Position numbers and translations under genes: made by a program. Below are positions 1-10,775 of a stretch of 64,000 nucleotides of DNA, in pieces. The notes beneath the pieces are model-generated. The model was not told where the DNA came from, searched no databases, and worked only from the letters and a program-made list of their open reading frames with translations. Positions within the stretch are counted from its first letter, which is position 1; every line of letters begins with the position of its first letter. Origin of the DNA: Ancistrus triradiatus (Eukaryota; Chordata; Actinopteri; Siluriformes; Loricariidae); contig JAJAGP010000098.1 in the NCBI GenBank assembly GCA_025084515.1, forward strand, positions 348,432 to 412,431. The letters run 5' to 3'.

Positions 1-1970
1 GGCATCGCATTAAAGCCAGCGGCTGCGGTTCTGGGAGAGGAGACAGATGCGTTTCTGCCCTGTTTGTTTCCCTGTATGTGAATAAAAGAGGTCAGTAATT
101 AAATCATGGCTGTTGTTTTTTATGTCTGCGTCGTTCCTGATTTAATTTGATAAAAGTCAATACCAGCTGCTGATGCTCTGAAAGTAATGCTTTTATTTTT
201 TTTATCTGCCATTTGCGTACACAGCAGTTATCCAGAGCGGCGCACAACTGATACCATCTTACAGCGTACAGTCCAAGCATGGGTCATGGGTCCAACAGTG
301 GCAGAGGCGGGACTAGTGTCAATCAATACCGCGTAACGTAGCATACTGTGTCTTATTCTTATGCTAGTGTTAACTAACTGAGACTGTATGGTGTGATGTT
401 GAGTGGGTAAGACAGTGGAGCCTGATGGTTTGATGCCGTGGTTTGTTCTGTCGTACCCGGAGGGGGAAAGCAGACTGTGACTCAGGTGGTTTGGGGTCCT
501 TAATTATTACTTTGGCCTTGTTTGAGAGATGGATGCTCCTCGAATCTGGCAAAGTGAGAGCAATAAAACCTAAACTGGATAACCTGGACGAGCATCAGGT
601 GGTAAAACTGTACATCCATACCAGTCAGTAATCCGACTTCTATCCACTATGGTTCAGAGAGAAACCAATTACAAACGTGTCAGAAATATCAGGCCTTCTG
701 TGGAGTACCGGATCAGTGCGAGTCAAATGTGACGATTTGCTGTATTCACTGTGAAGATGTAAATATCTTCAATCCTTGGTAGTTCTTTGTAGATGCAGTG
801 CTTCGTGTGGATTTATTACACCAGTCTCCCCTGTATTTCTGAACAGCTGGTCGCGTCTGATCATTAGACAATCCCTGACTTGCTGCACACAGCACGGCAC
901 ACTGAGACTTGTCAGTACACTGAGACTGGCACTCGCCGAGCGAGCCTGTAACGGCATATGGCGCGTGTTAGAACATCATCAAAGCCGGCTCGCGAAAACG
1001 GGAAACTGGGATAACACCTCGTTCAAAATAACTGCGACGTTATGAAGAATGTGACGATCACCAGGCCGTGGAGCCACTGTGGCACGAAATGATTCACCCC
1101 CAGCCCTCCTCGGGGGCGTGATGAACCCTTCAGTGGGCGCAGATTGCAGGCGAGAGGGCACGAGGCAGCAGGCGCTAGACTGAAAGCCTGGGCACTGATG
1201 AGCTTTTTCCTTTGTGTAATCGAGGCTGCACTGGTGCAAGGCCAAGCACTACTGCCCAGAGGAAAGTCAGCGCGCACACACACACACACACACACAGAGG
1301 CATGTTACATATTCGCATCCACAACCGAGCAAGCGCACACAGCACAGGGAGCCGTGCTCCAGATAAAAGCCGGCAGGTCGTCACACCAGCAGAGAGCAAT
1401 TTAGTAACATAAGTCAGTCACAGCTTGAGCTTCTCTCTCTGTTCTAGATATTTGCACATCAAGAGAGCGTTTATTCATTTCATTCATTTCCAGTCAAAAC
1501 AACCATTATCGGGAAGAGAAAAACAGAAAACATGTTTAGCAGATAATTACACCGAATCCTCCCTAACTGTCAGCCCTTATAATACAGTCAGAGCCTGCTA
1601 CCTGGGTTTTTTGCCATAACGTCCAGAGTCCTTTAATTCCATAACCATCTGAAATCAAATTCAGCGCAGACTGAGCATCGCCACGATCATGACATCATCA
1701 AATCAGTTATTTGGGGTGATCACAATGCAGGCAGGCACGGTTTCTGATCAACGTCCATTCACTTTAGCGACAGAGATCTTAATGATAAACAATTATAGCA
1801 AGAAATAGAAATCTGAAGTAAACAGCCAGTCAATGCTGCAGATCCACGAGCAGAGGCGGGAGTTAAGAGTTCATTATTTGTGTACGTGTGTGTGAGACTA
1901 CCTTAGCGGTCGTCTGCTCGCTTGCTCGTTAGCTCACATCTGTTCTAAGATGTAATAAGATGTTGTCTAA
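1..1970. other. Intron or upstream DNA without recognised gene
   Basis: No exon with RIMBP2 similarity is visible here. The stretch holds a (CA)11 array at 1275-1296. A segment at 1830-1960 (agatccacgagcagaggcggg) recurs at 21430-21540, so it belongs to a dispersed repeat. An AATAAA at 82 could be chance. Upstream rimbp2 exons were looked for and not found. Confidence 0.5.
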
Positions 1971-2146
1971 TGGTAGCCTAGCGGGTAAGGTACTGGACTA
2001 TGGACCAGAAGGTCCAGGGTTCAAATCCCACCTCTGCCAAGCTGCCACTGTTGGCTCCTTAACCCACAATTGCTTGGATTGTCAGAGTGTATAACTTGTA
2101 AGTCGCTCTGGATAAGGGCGTCTGCTAAATGCTGGAAATGTAAATC
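1971..2146 (+). mobile_element. tRNA-derived SINE, near full length
   Basis: The head tggtagcctagcgggtaagg and box-B-like ggttcaaatcccacc are tRNA-derived Pol III elements. The body is ctctgccaagctgccactg. The tail taagtcgctctggataaggg then cgtctgctaaatg is the fish SINE/LINE-type 3' end. The same family recurs at 3461, 9430, 9617 (reverse), 16468 and 59155 (reverse). Confidence 0.85.
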
Positions 2147-3460
2147 TAATAAATAATATTAGTAATGAAATAATAGATTAACAATAGTAGCTGGTATTTA
2201 TAGTATAATACAGTATATAAGCAGTGAGTACTATATTAAACTATTATATTACTATTATTGTTGTGTTATATTATTTATTAGACCAGAATCAGGCATCTTT
2301 TATCCCATAGAGTCTTTAAAGAATCACGAGAAGTTGCCTGGACCAATATGGCGACGACGTTGACGCACGATCCCTCGGCCAGTGCGGCGTCTGGGTATAT
2401 TAGGTCTGTGATTAATAATGTAGCGTCTTAACGCTTTTTCTACCGACACGTGGTTTCGTCACATTGCATCACTTTCACTTGTATCACTATGCAGATGGTC
2501 AGCGAGCGACGGAATTTCCCATTAAACTTCGGAACTTCCATCCCGAGAAGCTAATTGATTCTCCCTGCTGCTCTGATCAATCTCATTTCACACATCGTTA
2601 TGTCAGAATAAATACCGACGCTGTGGGCCTGGGCAGACGCGGCTGCTGCTTTCAGCACTTCCCCTTTCGTCCAGATTGGAGTTCTCCGGTGAGACTCTGA
2701 ACCGCGGTGCTCACCTGCTGAAGGGATTTTTAAGGATTTACTGAGGCAGGCTTGCTTCTGCCAGTGTGGAAGCCGATATCCTCTTATCTACCTCGCTGCG
2801 GTTTGCTTGGGAATGAAATGCTGGTTTTATTTGATTCCGTCGCTGGTTTGCTCAGTTCTCCCGTTCCTCGAGTGCATCTCCGTCTCTGCTCGTCAGTCTT
2901 CGAGGCGTAACCGAGGCTAATCAGATAACGTATTTGTAACAGCCCAGAATTAATTGACCCCGACTTAAAATCCAATTAGGATAGGAAGAGGGACGCACAC
3001 ACGCCTCTTAAATTGATATCCTTCTTCCTGTAGCTTGTGGATTAAAGAAATTTGACATGTTCAGTGTGCCTCCTGATTATACCTCAGTCCTGGGTGAACA
3101 CTCAGAGCTAATCATCTTATACCATCCTTGGTTAGTCAAGCCCAGAATTCTCACCTGAGTGAGTTCCCGCTCTTAAGCAGTTCTCAGCGCTTAACAGATA
3201 GCGCCCGGGTCGGGAATTGAACCAGAGGTCTCTGGAGCGGTTTGAAACAAATATGAGGTGACACAGAAGCCAGATTTCTTAGTCTTAGTCATGCATCAAC
3301 ATGGGGAAGATTAGAGGAAGTACAAACGATATAAGCAGCTCCAGGCGCTTGGTACGAAGAGCCAGCTACTAGAACAACGGACAATGCTGAAGGGCTGGGG
3401 CAAATGAGTAGTTATGTCTTTCAAAATGGTATAGAGATTGCTGTACTCGTTACGGGACTG
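2147..3460. other. Intronic DNA, nothing recognised
   Basis: AT-rich at 2150-2290, then mixed sequence. No repeats I can name, no exon with family similarity and no RNA gene. Confidence 0.4.
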
Positions 3461-3626
3461 TGGTAGCAGTACTGGACTATCTCTGGAAGGTCCAGGGTTC
3501 AAATCCCATCTCTGCCAAGCTGCCACAAGGGTCCTTGAGCAAGGCCCTTAACCCACAATTGCTTGGATTGTAAGACTGTACCAGTTGTAAGTCGCTCTGG
3601 ATAAGGGCGTCTGCTAAATGCTGGAA
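3461..3626 (+). mobile_element. tRNA-derived SINE
   Basis: Same family as the copy at 1971: tggtagcagtactggactat, then aaggtccagggttcaaatcc, then the tail gtaagtcgctctggataagg and cgtctgctaaatgctgga. Only a few positions differ between the two copies, so both are fairly young. Confidence 0.85.
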
Positions 3627-4284
3627 CGGATTAACAATGAGGACTTTTGCCTCTGTCCAGTAACTCAATGCTAGACTCCAGACCCTCCCCTATGACCCTC
3701 GCTAGGGTAACTGAGGGTGAAACAGGATGCTTGTCTTGACACTGCTGGAACTCGAACCTGTGCTCCGTGGCAGGTCTCCAACCTCCTAACCTCTTTTCTT
3801 TGCCTCGGTTTCTCTCTGGATGGCTTGTGTCCAGATTTCCGTGAATATTGTGGATGTTTGCATGTTCAGCATACCTCCTGCGCTCGCTGGTGCTAATTGC
3901 CCCAGGCAGGGGTTGGACATGTGCAGCCGGGGGCGGACCGAGCTATAAATACCCATCCTGGGTTACTCGGGCATTACGGCGTTTCTGCCAAGAGCTCGAG
4001 ATTATCACGGATCCACAAGCTCATGTGAACTTCACACCGAGTGACTAAGAGCGGAGACGTACAAATCATACGCAGCGGGTTTCAGTAAGCGTCTGCCACA
4101 GAGGCCGCGTTTGGAAATCTGGTCACAGTGCATGGTTTTGGAGGTCAGTGCATTTGAAGCCACGGATGGATCGTGTGGTCACGCGTCCATTGGGTGGAAT
4201 TAGATATCCACGTTTTGCAGACTTGCTGATGTCTCTGTGGTTCACGTCAGTCTAGTGTGCTTCCTCCACCGCAGGGACGATGCA

Positions 4285-4285
<1 letters not shown>

Positions 4286-4323
<38 letters not shown>

Positions 4324-4447
4324 GTGCTGGGAGCATCATGAGGGTGTCTGAGCTCTGGAAGTGACCTTGCATGCTGCTTTGTTGATTTGATCTACTGAAC
4401 TTGTAGCCTCTGGAAATACAGCCTTCATATGGGCAAAGCAGGGCTTC

Positions 4448-4498
<51 letters not shown>

Positions 4499-4587
4499 GT
4501 ACAGCAGAGTCTGAGGCTGTTACACACTAAAAACCCGACTAATTACTGGGTTGCCTTTCCCACAAAAATAACTTTTTTGAGTTACAT

Positions 4588-4636
<49 letters not shown>
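4286..4636. repeat. Three dinucleotide arrays: (CA)17, (CA)22, then (GT)23
   Basis: Pure arrays lie at 4286-4319 (CA), 4450-4493 (CA) and 4591-4636 (GT). The second and third are opposite in sense and 97 nt apart, so a transcript could fold them into a CA:UG hairpin. These are likely polymorphic markers. Confidence 0.95.
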
Positions 4637-4637
<1 letters not shown>

Positions 4638-5014
4638 CCCCCGAGCTGGTTTCTTAAACGTGTTTCATCTCCAGATGTTACCCATAATATTAAGGACAGT
4701 AAAATTTGGACCAGTGCACCTGTAATAGGCCATGAAGCCTGATGGGCTGTGCAGCTTTATTATAGGCAAATAATGATGCAGTGGTGGGACTTTATTAGCC
4801 CGGCCTGTATGCATTCATACCTGGTGCAGGAGAAAATGAGAAGAACGGATTTAGATTCTTAATGTTTAGTGTTCGGCTGCATTCAATTTATGTAGCTGTG
4901 GCTAAGGAACCACGGCTAACGTATCGGAACGAGCACTCTACATTTAAAACAAAATCCACACACCTGGTATTATTTTAAATGATTTTATTATTAGCTAGGT
5001 ATCGCAAATATGGA

Positions 5015-5640
5015 ACCAGCCAATCACACGGCAGCAACTCCGCGCATTTACGCAAGTAGACATGATCAGGACGAGCTGTTGTATCAAACCGAGCGTCAGA
5101 ATGGGCAAGACGGGTGATTTTACTGACTTTGAAAGTGGCATGGTTGTCGGTGCGATACGGGCTGGTCGGAGTATTTCCGAAACGGCTGACCTACTGGGAT
5201 TTTCACACTCGGCGCCATCTCTAGGGTTTAACAGAGAATGGTCCGAAAAAGAGACAATATCCAGTGAGGGCAGTTCTCTGGGGGGGAATCGCAACACGTC
5301 AAACCTGGAGGCAGATGGGCTACCAGTTATCAGCTAAGAACAAAGGCTAGAATACGTAAGAAGATTGGAAAAACGTGGCCTGCAGCCCTGCCTAGCAACA
5401 GTTCAGGCTGGTCTTGGTGTAATGGTGTTTATATTTTCTTGCACACTTTGAGCTCCTTAACACCAGCTGAGCATGGTTTAACCCCACCACCTACCTGAGT
5501 ACTGTTGCTGACCGTGTGCGCCCCTTTATTCCCACAGCGTACCATCTCCTGATATCTACTTCCAGCAGGATAACGCCCCAAAGCTCAAATCATCTCAAAC
5601 TGGTCTTACACATGATGATGAGCTCACTGGACTCGATCCG
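5015..5640 (+). mobile_element. Tc1/mariner relic with transposase N-terminus
   Basis: An open stretch from ATG 5101 encodes MGKTGDFTDFESGMVVGAIR, then AGRSISETADLLGFS and NREWSEK. This is the helix-turn-helix DNA-binding start of a fish Tc1-like transposase. It leaves the family frame after about 55 residues and ends at TAA 5335. Non-coding remnants of the catalytic part follow (gaagattggaaaaacgtggc; ggcgtaatggtg-like; ttccagcaggataacgcccc) up to about 5640. It is internally deleted and dead. The same family recurs at 16405 and 32075. Confidence 0.85.
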
Positions 5641-7362
5641 GACACGACTTTCTGTGGCGTCAGTCAGTACCAGGGACTCAGCAGAAAGAAAATGAGCCCG
5701 GCCTGTCGCGGCCTGACGTTCTCGTCCCGCGTGGGACGTGAGCAAATAAACATAACGCCCACCTGCGTGTGTGGAACGTATCTGATCCGCCCCGCTCACG
5801 TGCCGGCCTAATTTTAGCCGCGCTCAATGGTTTCCCTTTGACGCGTTTCTCTGCAGTGTAGCGTTTCACAAAGCGACACAAAGCCACAGCCCAGTTCCAC
5901 ATGAGCGGTGATATGAATTAATAAGCGCTGCTGTAGCTCCTCCGGCGTACTCTGACCAGGCTAACGGGGCTAAGAGCTAGCGGGGGGAGACGGAGAGAGG
6001 AGCGGACAGCGCTTGGCTTCAGGGGTTCGTATGTTTCCGTAGTTGGGAGTTGCATATTATGGGATGGTCTGTCGGTCTTGCTGTAGATTTTTCATACGAA
6101 TGAGATGCTGGTAAAGGATGGTACTGCATGAATAACTTATGGACAACATTGTTATAGGAGGCACTACAAAATATTAGCAATTCACACATTCGGAACGAGG
6201 CGTCCTAGGAAATTATTTTTGTTCCATTGAAAATGGATGATTTAGTAGTTAAGGCTCTGGAGTGCATCAGAATCCCAGATAAATACCTACTAAAGCTCAG
6301 CTCCACTAGGCTCCCACTGTTGGGCCCTACAACTGTAGCTTTAGTGCAAAACTAAAGAAACAAACACCATCGTAGGGATCCACGTTCAGAACTTCAACTT
6401 GGCGGTGCCTTCCGCCCAGGTCAAGCATCACAGATTCACGATTGGAGGGGATCCTGGATGGGGAGATCACACTTACACTTACACCCTGGGAATTCCTGAA
6501 TTCTCACCACAAAACTGTAGTGTGCTTGGGTGGCACATCGACAATTTGGTATGGCCGCCTTCCAACTGGGGATTATTCCCCATAGCGTCAACACAGCATT
6601 CCCCGTACGCAGTCGCCGCCTCTCGTGACCGTGACCAAATATGAGTCGGTTAATACAGGTTAATAAGGTTAATACACTCCGTTGAGCAGCTTGTTTTGTG
6701 TGTGTCTAATTCGACTCAGTCTGAGTGTATCTCGAGCTCCAGTGTATGTTTGCCTGCTGGATGTTTCGGGACCATGGTAGCAGCTGGCAGCTGAAAATCA
6801 TAAAAGGTTTCACAGTCCAAGCCAAGCATCTGGTGCAAACCATGCTTCGCATCCATAACAGCATCGGCCGTCCCGGAACCATTGCGGTCTCAGTAGAAAG
6901 GACGTTAGAAGCTTCTTACAAACGGTTCATTATGACATAATTCCGAAAAGTTTCAATGCAGTGTAATTTGATTAAGGAGTAAAACAAGAGGTATTATTGA
7001 CAGCATTATGTTCTTACATATTTTCTTAACCTTAACAAATTCAAAATGTGTCTCAGGTTGTATATTGTAAGCTGTAAAATGCAACATAGCCTACGTAAGA
7101 AAACAATCAAGATTTTCTTAAGATAATATCTGAGACCCATACCACTCGTGTTTTCAGCGGTATCTCTGAAGCATTTACGTATCATTTGTACGCAGTTTGC
7201 TTTTGATAATACTCGTTCTATTTACATTACAGCATTACATGGTTTCACAGAAGGTGATGCGGCTGTTTTACCTGTAATGATAAAAACACGTACAAAGTTA
7301 TTGATACTTCTTGAAGTGTTATAGGTCCTCCATGATGGACTGTGTTTTGTGTTGTTCTACAG
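5641..7362. other. Intronic DNA up to the first visible exon
   Basis: Mixed sequence without recognised exons or RNAs. 6290-6330 (ctcccactgttgggcccta) looks like a decayed SINE body. The last 150 nt before 7363 are AT-rich and end in an ordinary acceptor. Confidence 0.4.
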
Positions 7363-7479
7363 AAGCTGAGGAACGATGTTCTACCTCTGCACATAGTGAA
7401 TTTTCCCTCTTACTACGTAAAGGCTTATCCAGAGGATAAACACCAACCGTACCCCCTCCAACAGCAGCACAACCTGCAG
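7363..7479 (+). CDS. rimbp2: rimbp2 coding exon, end of upstream coiled coil (39 codons)
   Basis: The 117-nt exon is phase 0 at both ends, with acceptor ttgttctacag and donor CAG|gttag. It encodes KLRNDVLPLHIVNFPSYYVK followed by a His/Pro/Gln-rich tail ending in QQQHNLQ. It corresponds by position to the TSPOAP1 segment around LRNQRETLPLP, and its last residues lead well into the next exon (NLQ|ETEISK compared with VQQL|ESELSK in TSPOAP1). This is the weakest of the exon calls, because similarity is limited to the first dozen residues and the junction. The intron to the next exon is 20.8 kb. Confidence 0.68.
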
Positions 7480-8567
7480 GTTAGCCTCTTTGTTCTTCTA
7501 GTCTCTCCATCCATTCGTCCATCTAGCCACCCTTCCATCTGTTCGCCAATCCAGCAAGCATTCATCCGTGCTTCCATCCAAACATCCAGTCATTTATTCA
7601 TTCATCCATCCAACTACCCATAGGGGTCCATCTAGTCGGCCAACAAACAAAGAATCCTTCCATTCACCCTGTCATTCATTCATCCAGCTATCCAAATACC
7701 CATATACATCCATCCATTTTTGGGATTTGTTGTTAGAATTTGAGGGGCAAAAATATTCAAACAGACCGTTGGATGTCTGAGTTGTTCGAGTGACGAGGCG
7801 TTCGAATTCCGAGGTTCCACTGTAAATGGATGATTACATGTATTGTGATTGTGTTTGATGGGTTAATGGATCCTGCAGTGTGGTTGCACGGTGATAAGGA
7901 CTAACATCAGATGAACCGTGTGGTTGGCTGTGTGTGGTAATGGTGATGGTTTGGTACACAAAAACGGTAGAAACCTGTAACAGACAGCCATGATGGATGA
8001 CCATGAAAGGCCCTAAAACTAGGGGTTTGTGGTATTTTTTCAAAGATCTATATGTTATTGTTAATGGTAATTAGACAATATTGGGTCTAAACTACTCAAT
8101 AGTTATTTGAACCCATCTCTCACCCGGCTGAATTGCACTCTTAGGGTGTGTTCTTGACTGGTTTTTGCAGAGAGTGACAAACTTGATAGTGAGTATTAAC
8201 ATATTATCGTAAAAGGTACATATCACACAGTCCAGCCTTAAACCCCTTGCTGCATGTTAAAGCAGACTGAATAGCTTCTGTGCTTGTTCGTTTGCTGGGT
8301 AGTCGTTCTGGGCTTTCCTGATTTGCTCGTTCAAAGGCTGTAGATAATACAGATGTGACAGATGTTACCGTGGCTTACACTGGACAGAGCTGTAACTCAT
8401 GACTCATTATATAGTCGTCTATATCTTATAAATATAAGGCCAGGTTGTAGAGCGTCAGATGGAAAATCTTATCCTGAACATTGCATTTAAAAAAAGCCTG
8501 CTTGCACTGGGGTGTTTAGAATTTCAACTCTGGGCTTATTTTCATGTACAGATTTAGCTCTCTCTCA

Positions 8568-8606
<39 letters not shown>

Positions 8607-8730
8607 ACACAGATGTAGAGTCACGTCACGTTCTGCACCTCGACGGAAGCTGCTTGTAAGTCTCTAGGCTTCCCCTGAATCTGTGCACTCAGCATGAGTG
8701 ACGTTCATTGATTAGCTTTCAGTAGGTAAG

Positions 8731-8783
<53 letters not shown>

Positions 8784-10307
8784 GCTCTAATATCTAATGG
8801 CTTTTCCAAGAACAGTAACCCCACAAATTGATATTTATGATGTGTCTCATGAATAAGAATGATATTAAACTAACGTTCGTGTTCTGCTCCGTACTTCATG
8901 TTCACATCACCAGCTTGAAGTGGCACAGATCTGCTTTTTTGCCTTAATGTGAGACATGTCTGATTTTTTTCAGAGCTCTACATACATGCAAATCTAATCT
9001 TTTCATATCTGACCTGAGCCACCTTCATATTTGGTCCTGGATCAGATATGTGCCGACCTGAATGAGAACGCTGAGAACGGAATTCATGGGACTTTCACGT
9101 CATTCCAACTCGTCATCCACCATAAGTGTGTGTTGAGGAGAAGGGAAAATTACAGCAGAGAGGGAGGTTTTCGGTGGCGGGACAGCGCGGTAACAGAGAT
9201 CATAAATATTTGGGGTGAGGTCAAACGAAATTAGAAGGCACATGTGGCGAAGTTTAAAACAACAAGGACGCCAATCAAAGACGTGCCCGAATAACGTTAT
9301 GGTAATGGTGTGAGGAACATGACAAAGGGCGTTGTCCTGGCCTCCAATTTCCCCAGATCTCAATCCAGACGAGCCTCTGTGGGATGCTCTGGACAAGCAA
9401 GTCCACTTATAGAACTTAAAAGATCTGCTGGGACTGTGGTGCTCTAGTGGATTATGGATTAGAAGGTCCAGTGTTCAGATCCAACCTGACGAGCTGCAAG
9501 ACACATAACCTGCAAATCCTTGGATGGTGAAATTGTATCAGTGGCTCTGGGTGTCTGCTAAATGTAAATGTAAATATAATGCACTTAAGTTTAGTGCTCC
9601 TTACTTCAGCCAAACCTGGATAAGACCCCATCCAGAGTGACTTACCAGTTATACAAGTTCACAACCCAAGCATTTGTGGATTAAGGGCCTTGTTCAAGGA
9701 CCCCTCAGTGGCAGCTTGGCAGAGGTGGGATTTGAACCCTGGACCTTCTGGTCCATAGTCCAGTACCTTAAGCGCTAGGCTACCACAGTTCTGTAACCAA
9801 TGGCAACTGATTTTACCCTGAGAACTAGTGAGCAGTACGAACCACCTTCCACCAGTGGCAATGGGACTGGACTGTACTGCACTGTATGGAAGAGAAAAGG
9901 GTCAAAATTAGAACCAGTGTTGTGGTTTCTGAGATCATCGACTCGCAAGATGTCTGTTGCTCTCTCTATCACACCTAAAGTAAATCTTTTGCTTAGATTT
10001 TTTAAAAGAAAGTTGCATTTTCTGTAAAAAGCAGTTAACCTCATGGGGACCGGCAAAACGTCCTCACAATGTCAAGAACGTCAGCGCTGGCTATCCTTAT
10101 GGGGACATTTGGTCCCCATAATGCAATATACAATAAACATGGACACACACACACACACACACACACACGTGTTGATGTTGTGCTCCGTTACCGTGGTTGC
10201 ACTGACTCTCACCTGGTCGTTGCTAGGAAACCAGCACTTCTTAAGCCGGCCCGTTCTCGTCTCATTAAGCATTTTAGGATTCATTTCTTTATTGTTCAGT
10301 CACTGGA

Positions 10308-10366
<59 letters not shown>

Positions 10367-10738
10367 GCTGGTTCCAGGGGAGTTATTACAGCTCGTTGTA
10401 GCTATCATGACTGTTGTCTTTCTATTTGGCTTCATTCAAAAAGTCCCGTCACACTTCTCTCACTCTTTGCGCTGCCATGGTGAAACAAACGAAGCTGATT
10501 ATGGGCGGTCCTGATGTGATGCCNNNNNNNNNNNNNNNNNNNNNNNNNNNNNNNNNNNNNNNNNNNNNNNNNNNNNNNNNNNNNNNNNNNNNNNNNNNNN
10601 NNNNNNNNNNNNNNNNNNNNNNNCTTTCACACAGCTATTTATAATGCACTGAGACACACACACACACACGCTTAAACATACAGTATGTATAGATACACAC
10701 TGTCTCTTGCTGAGTGAGCTTCCACTCTCACAGAGCTC

Positions 10739-10775
<37 letters not shown>

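Noticed and set aside
1..110. End of an upstream gene with poly(A) signal AATAAA at 82
   Set aside because: A single hexamer with no coding sequence before it. It could be chance in an AT-rich intron.
1971..2146. Possible true tRNA gene
   Set aside because: Box A and B are present, but the body and tail are those of a SINE repeated through the window. No cloverleaf can be completed.
10043..10483. 146-codon open frame with poly Cys-Val
   Set aside because: Runs through CA and GT arrays. It is not a protein-like sequence.
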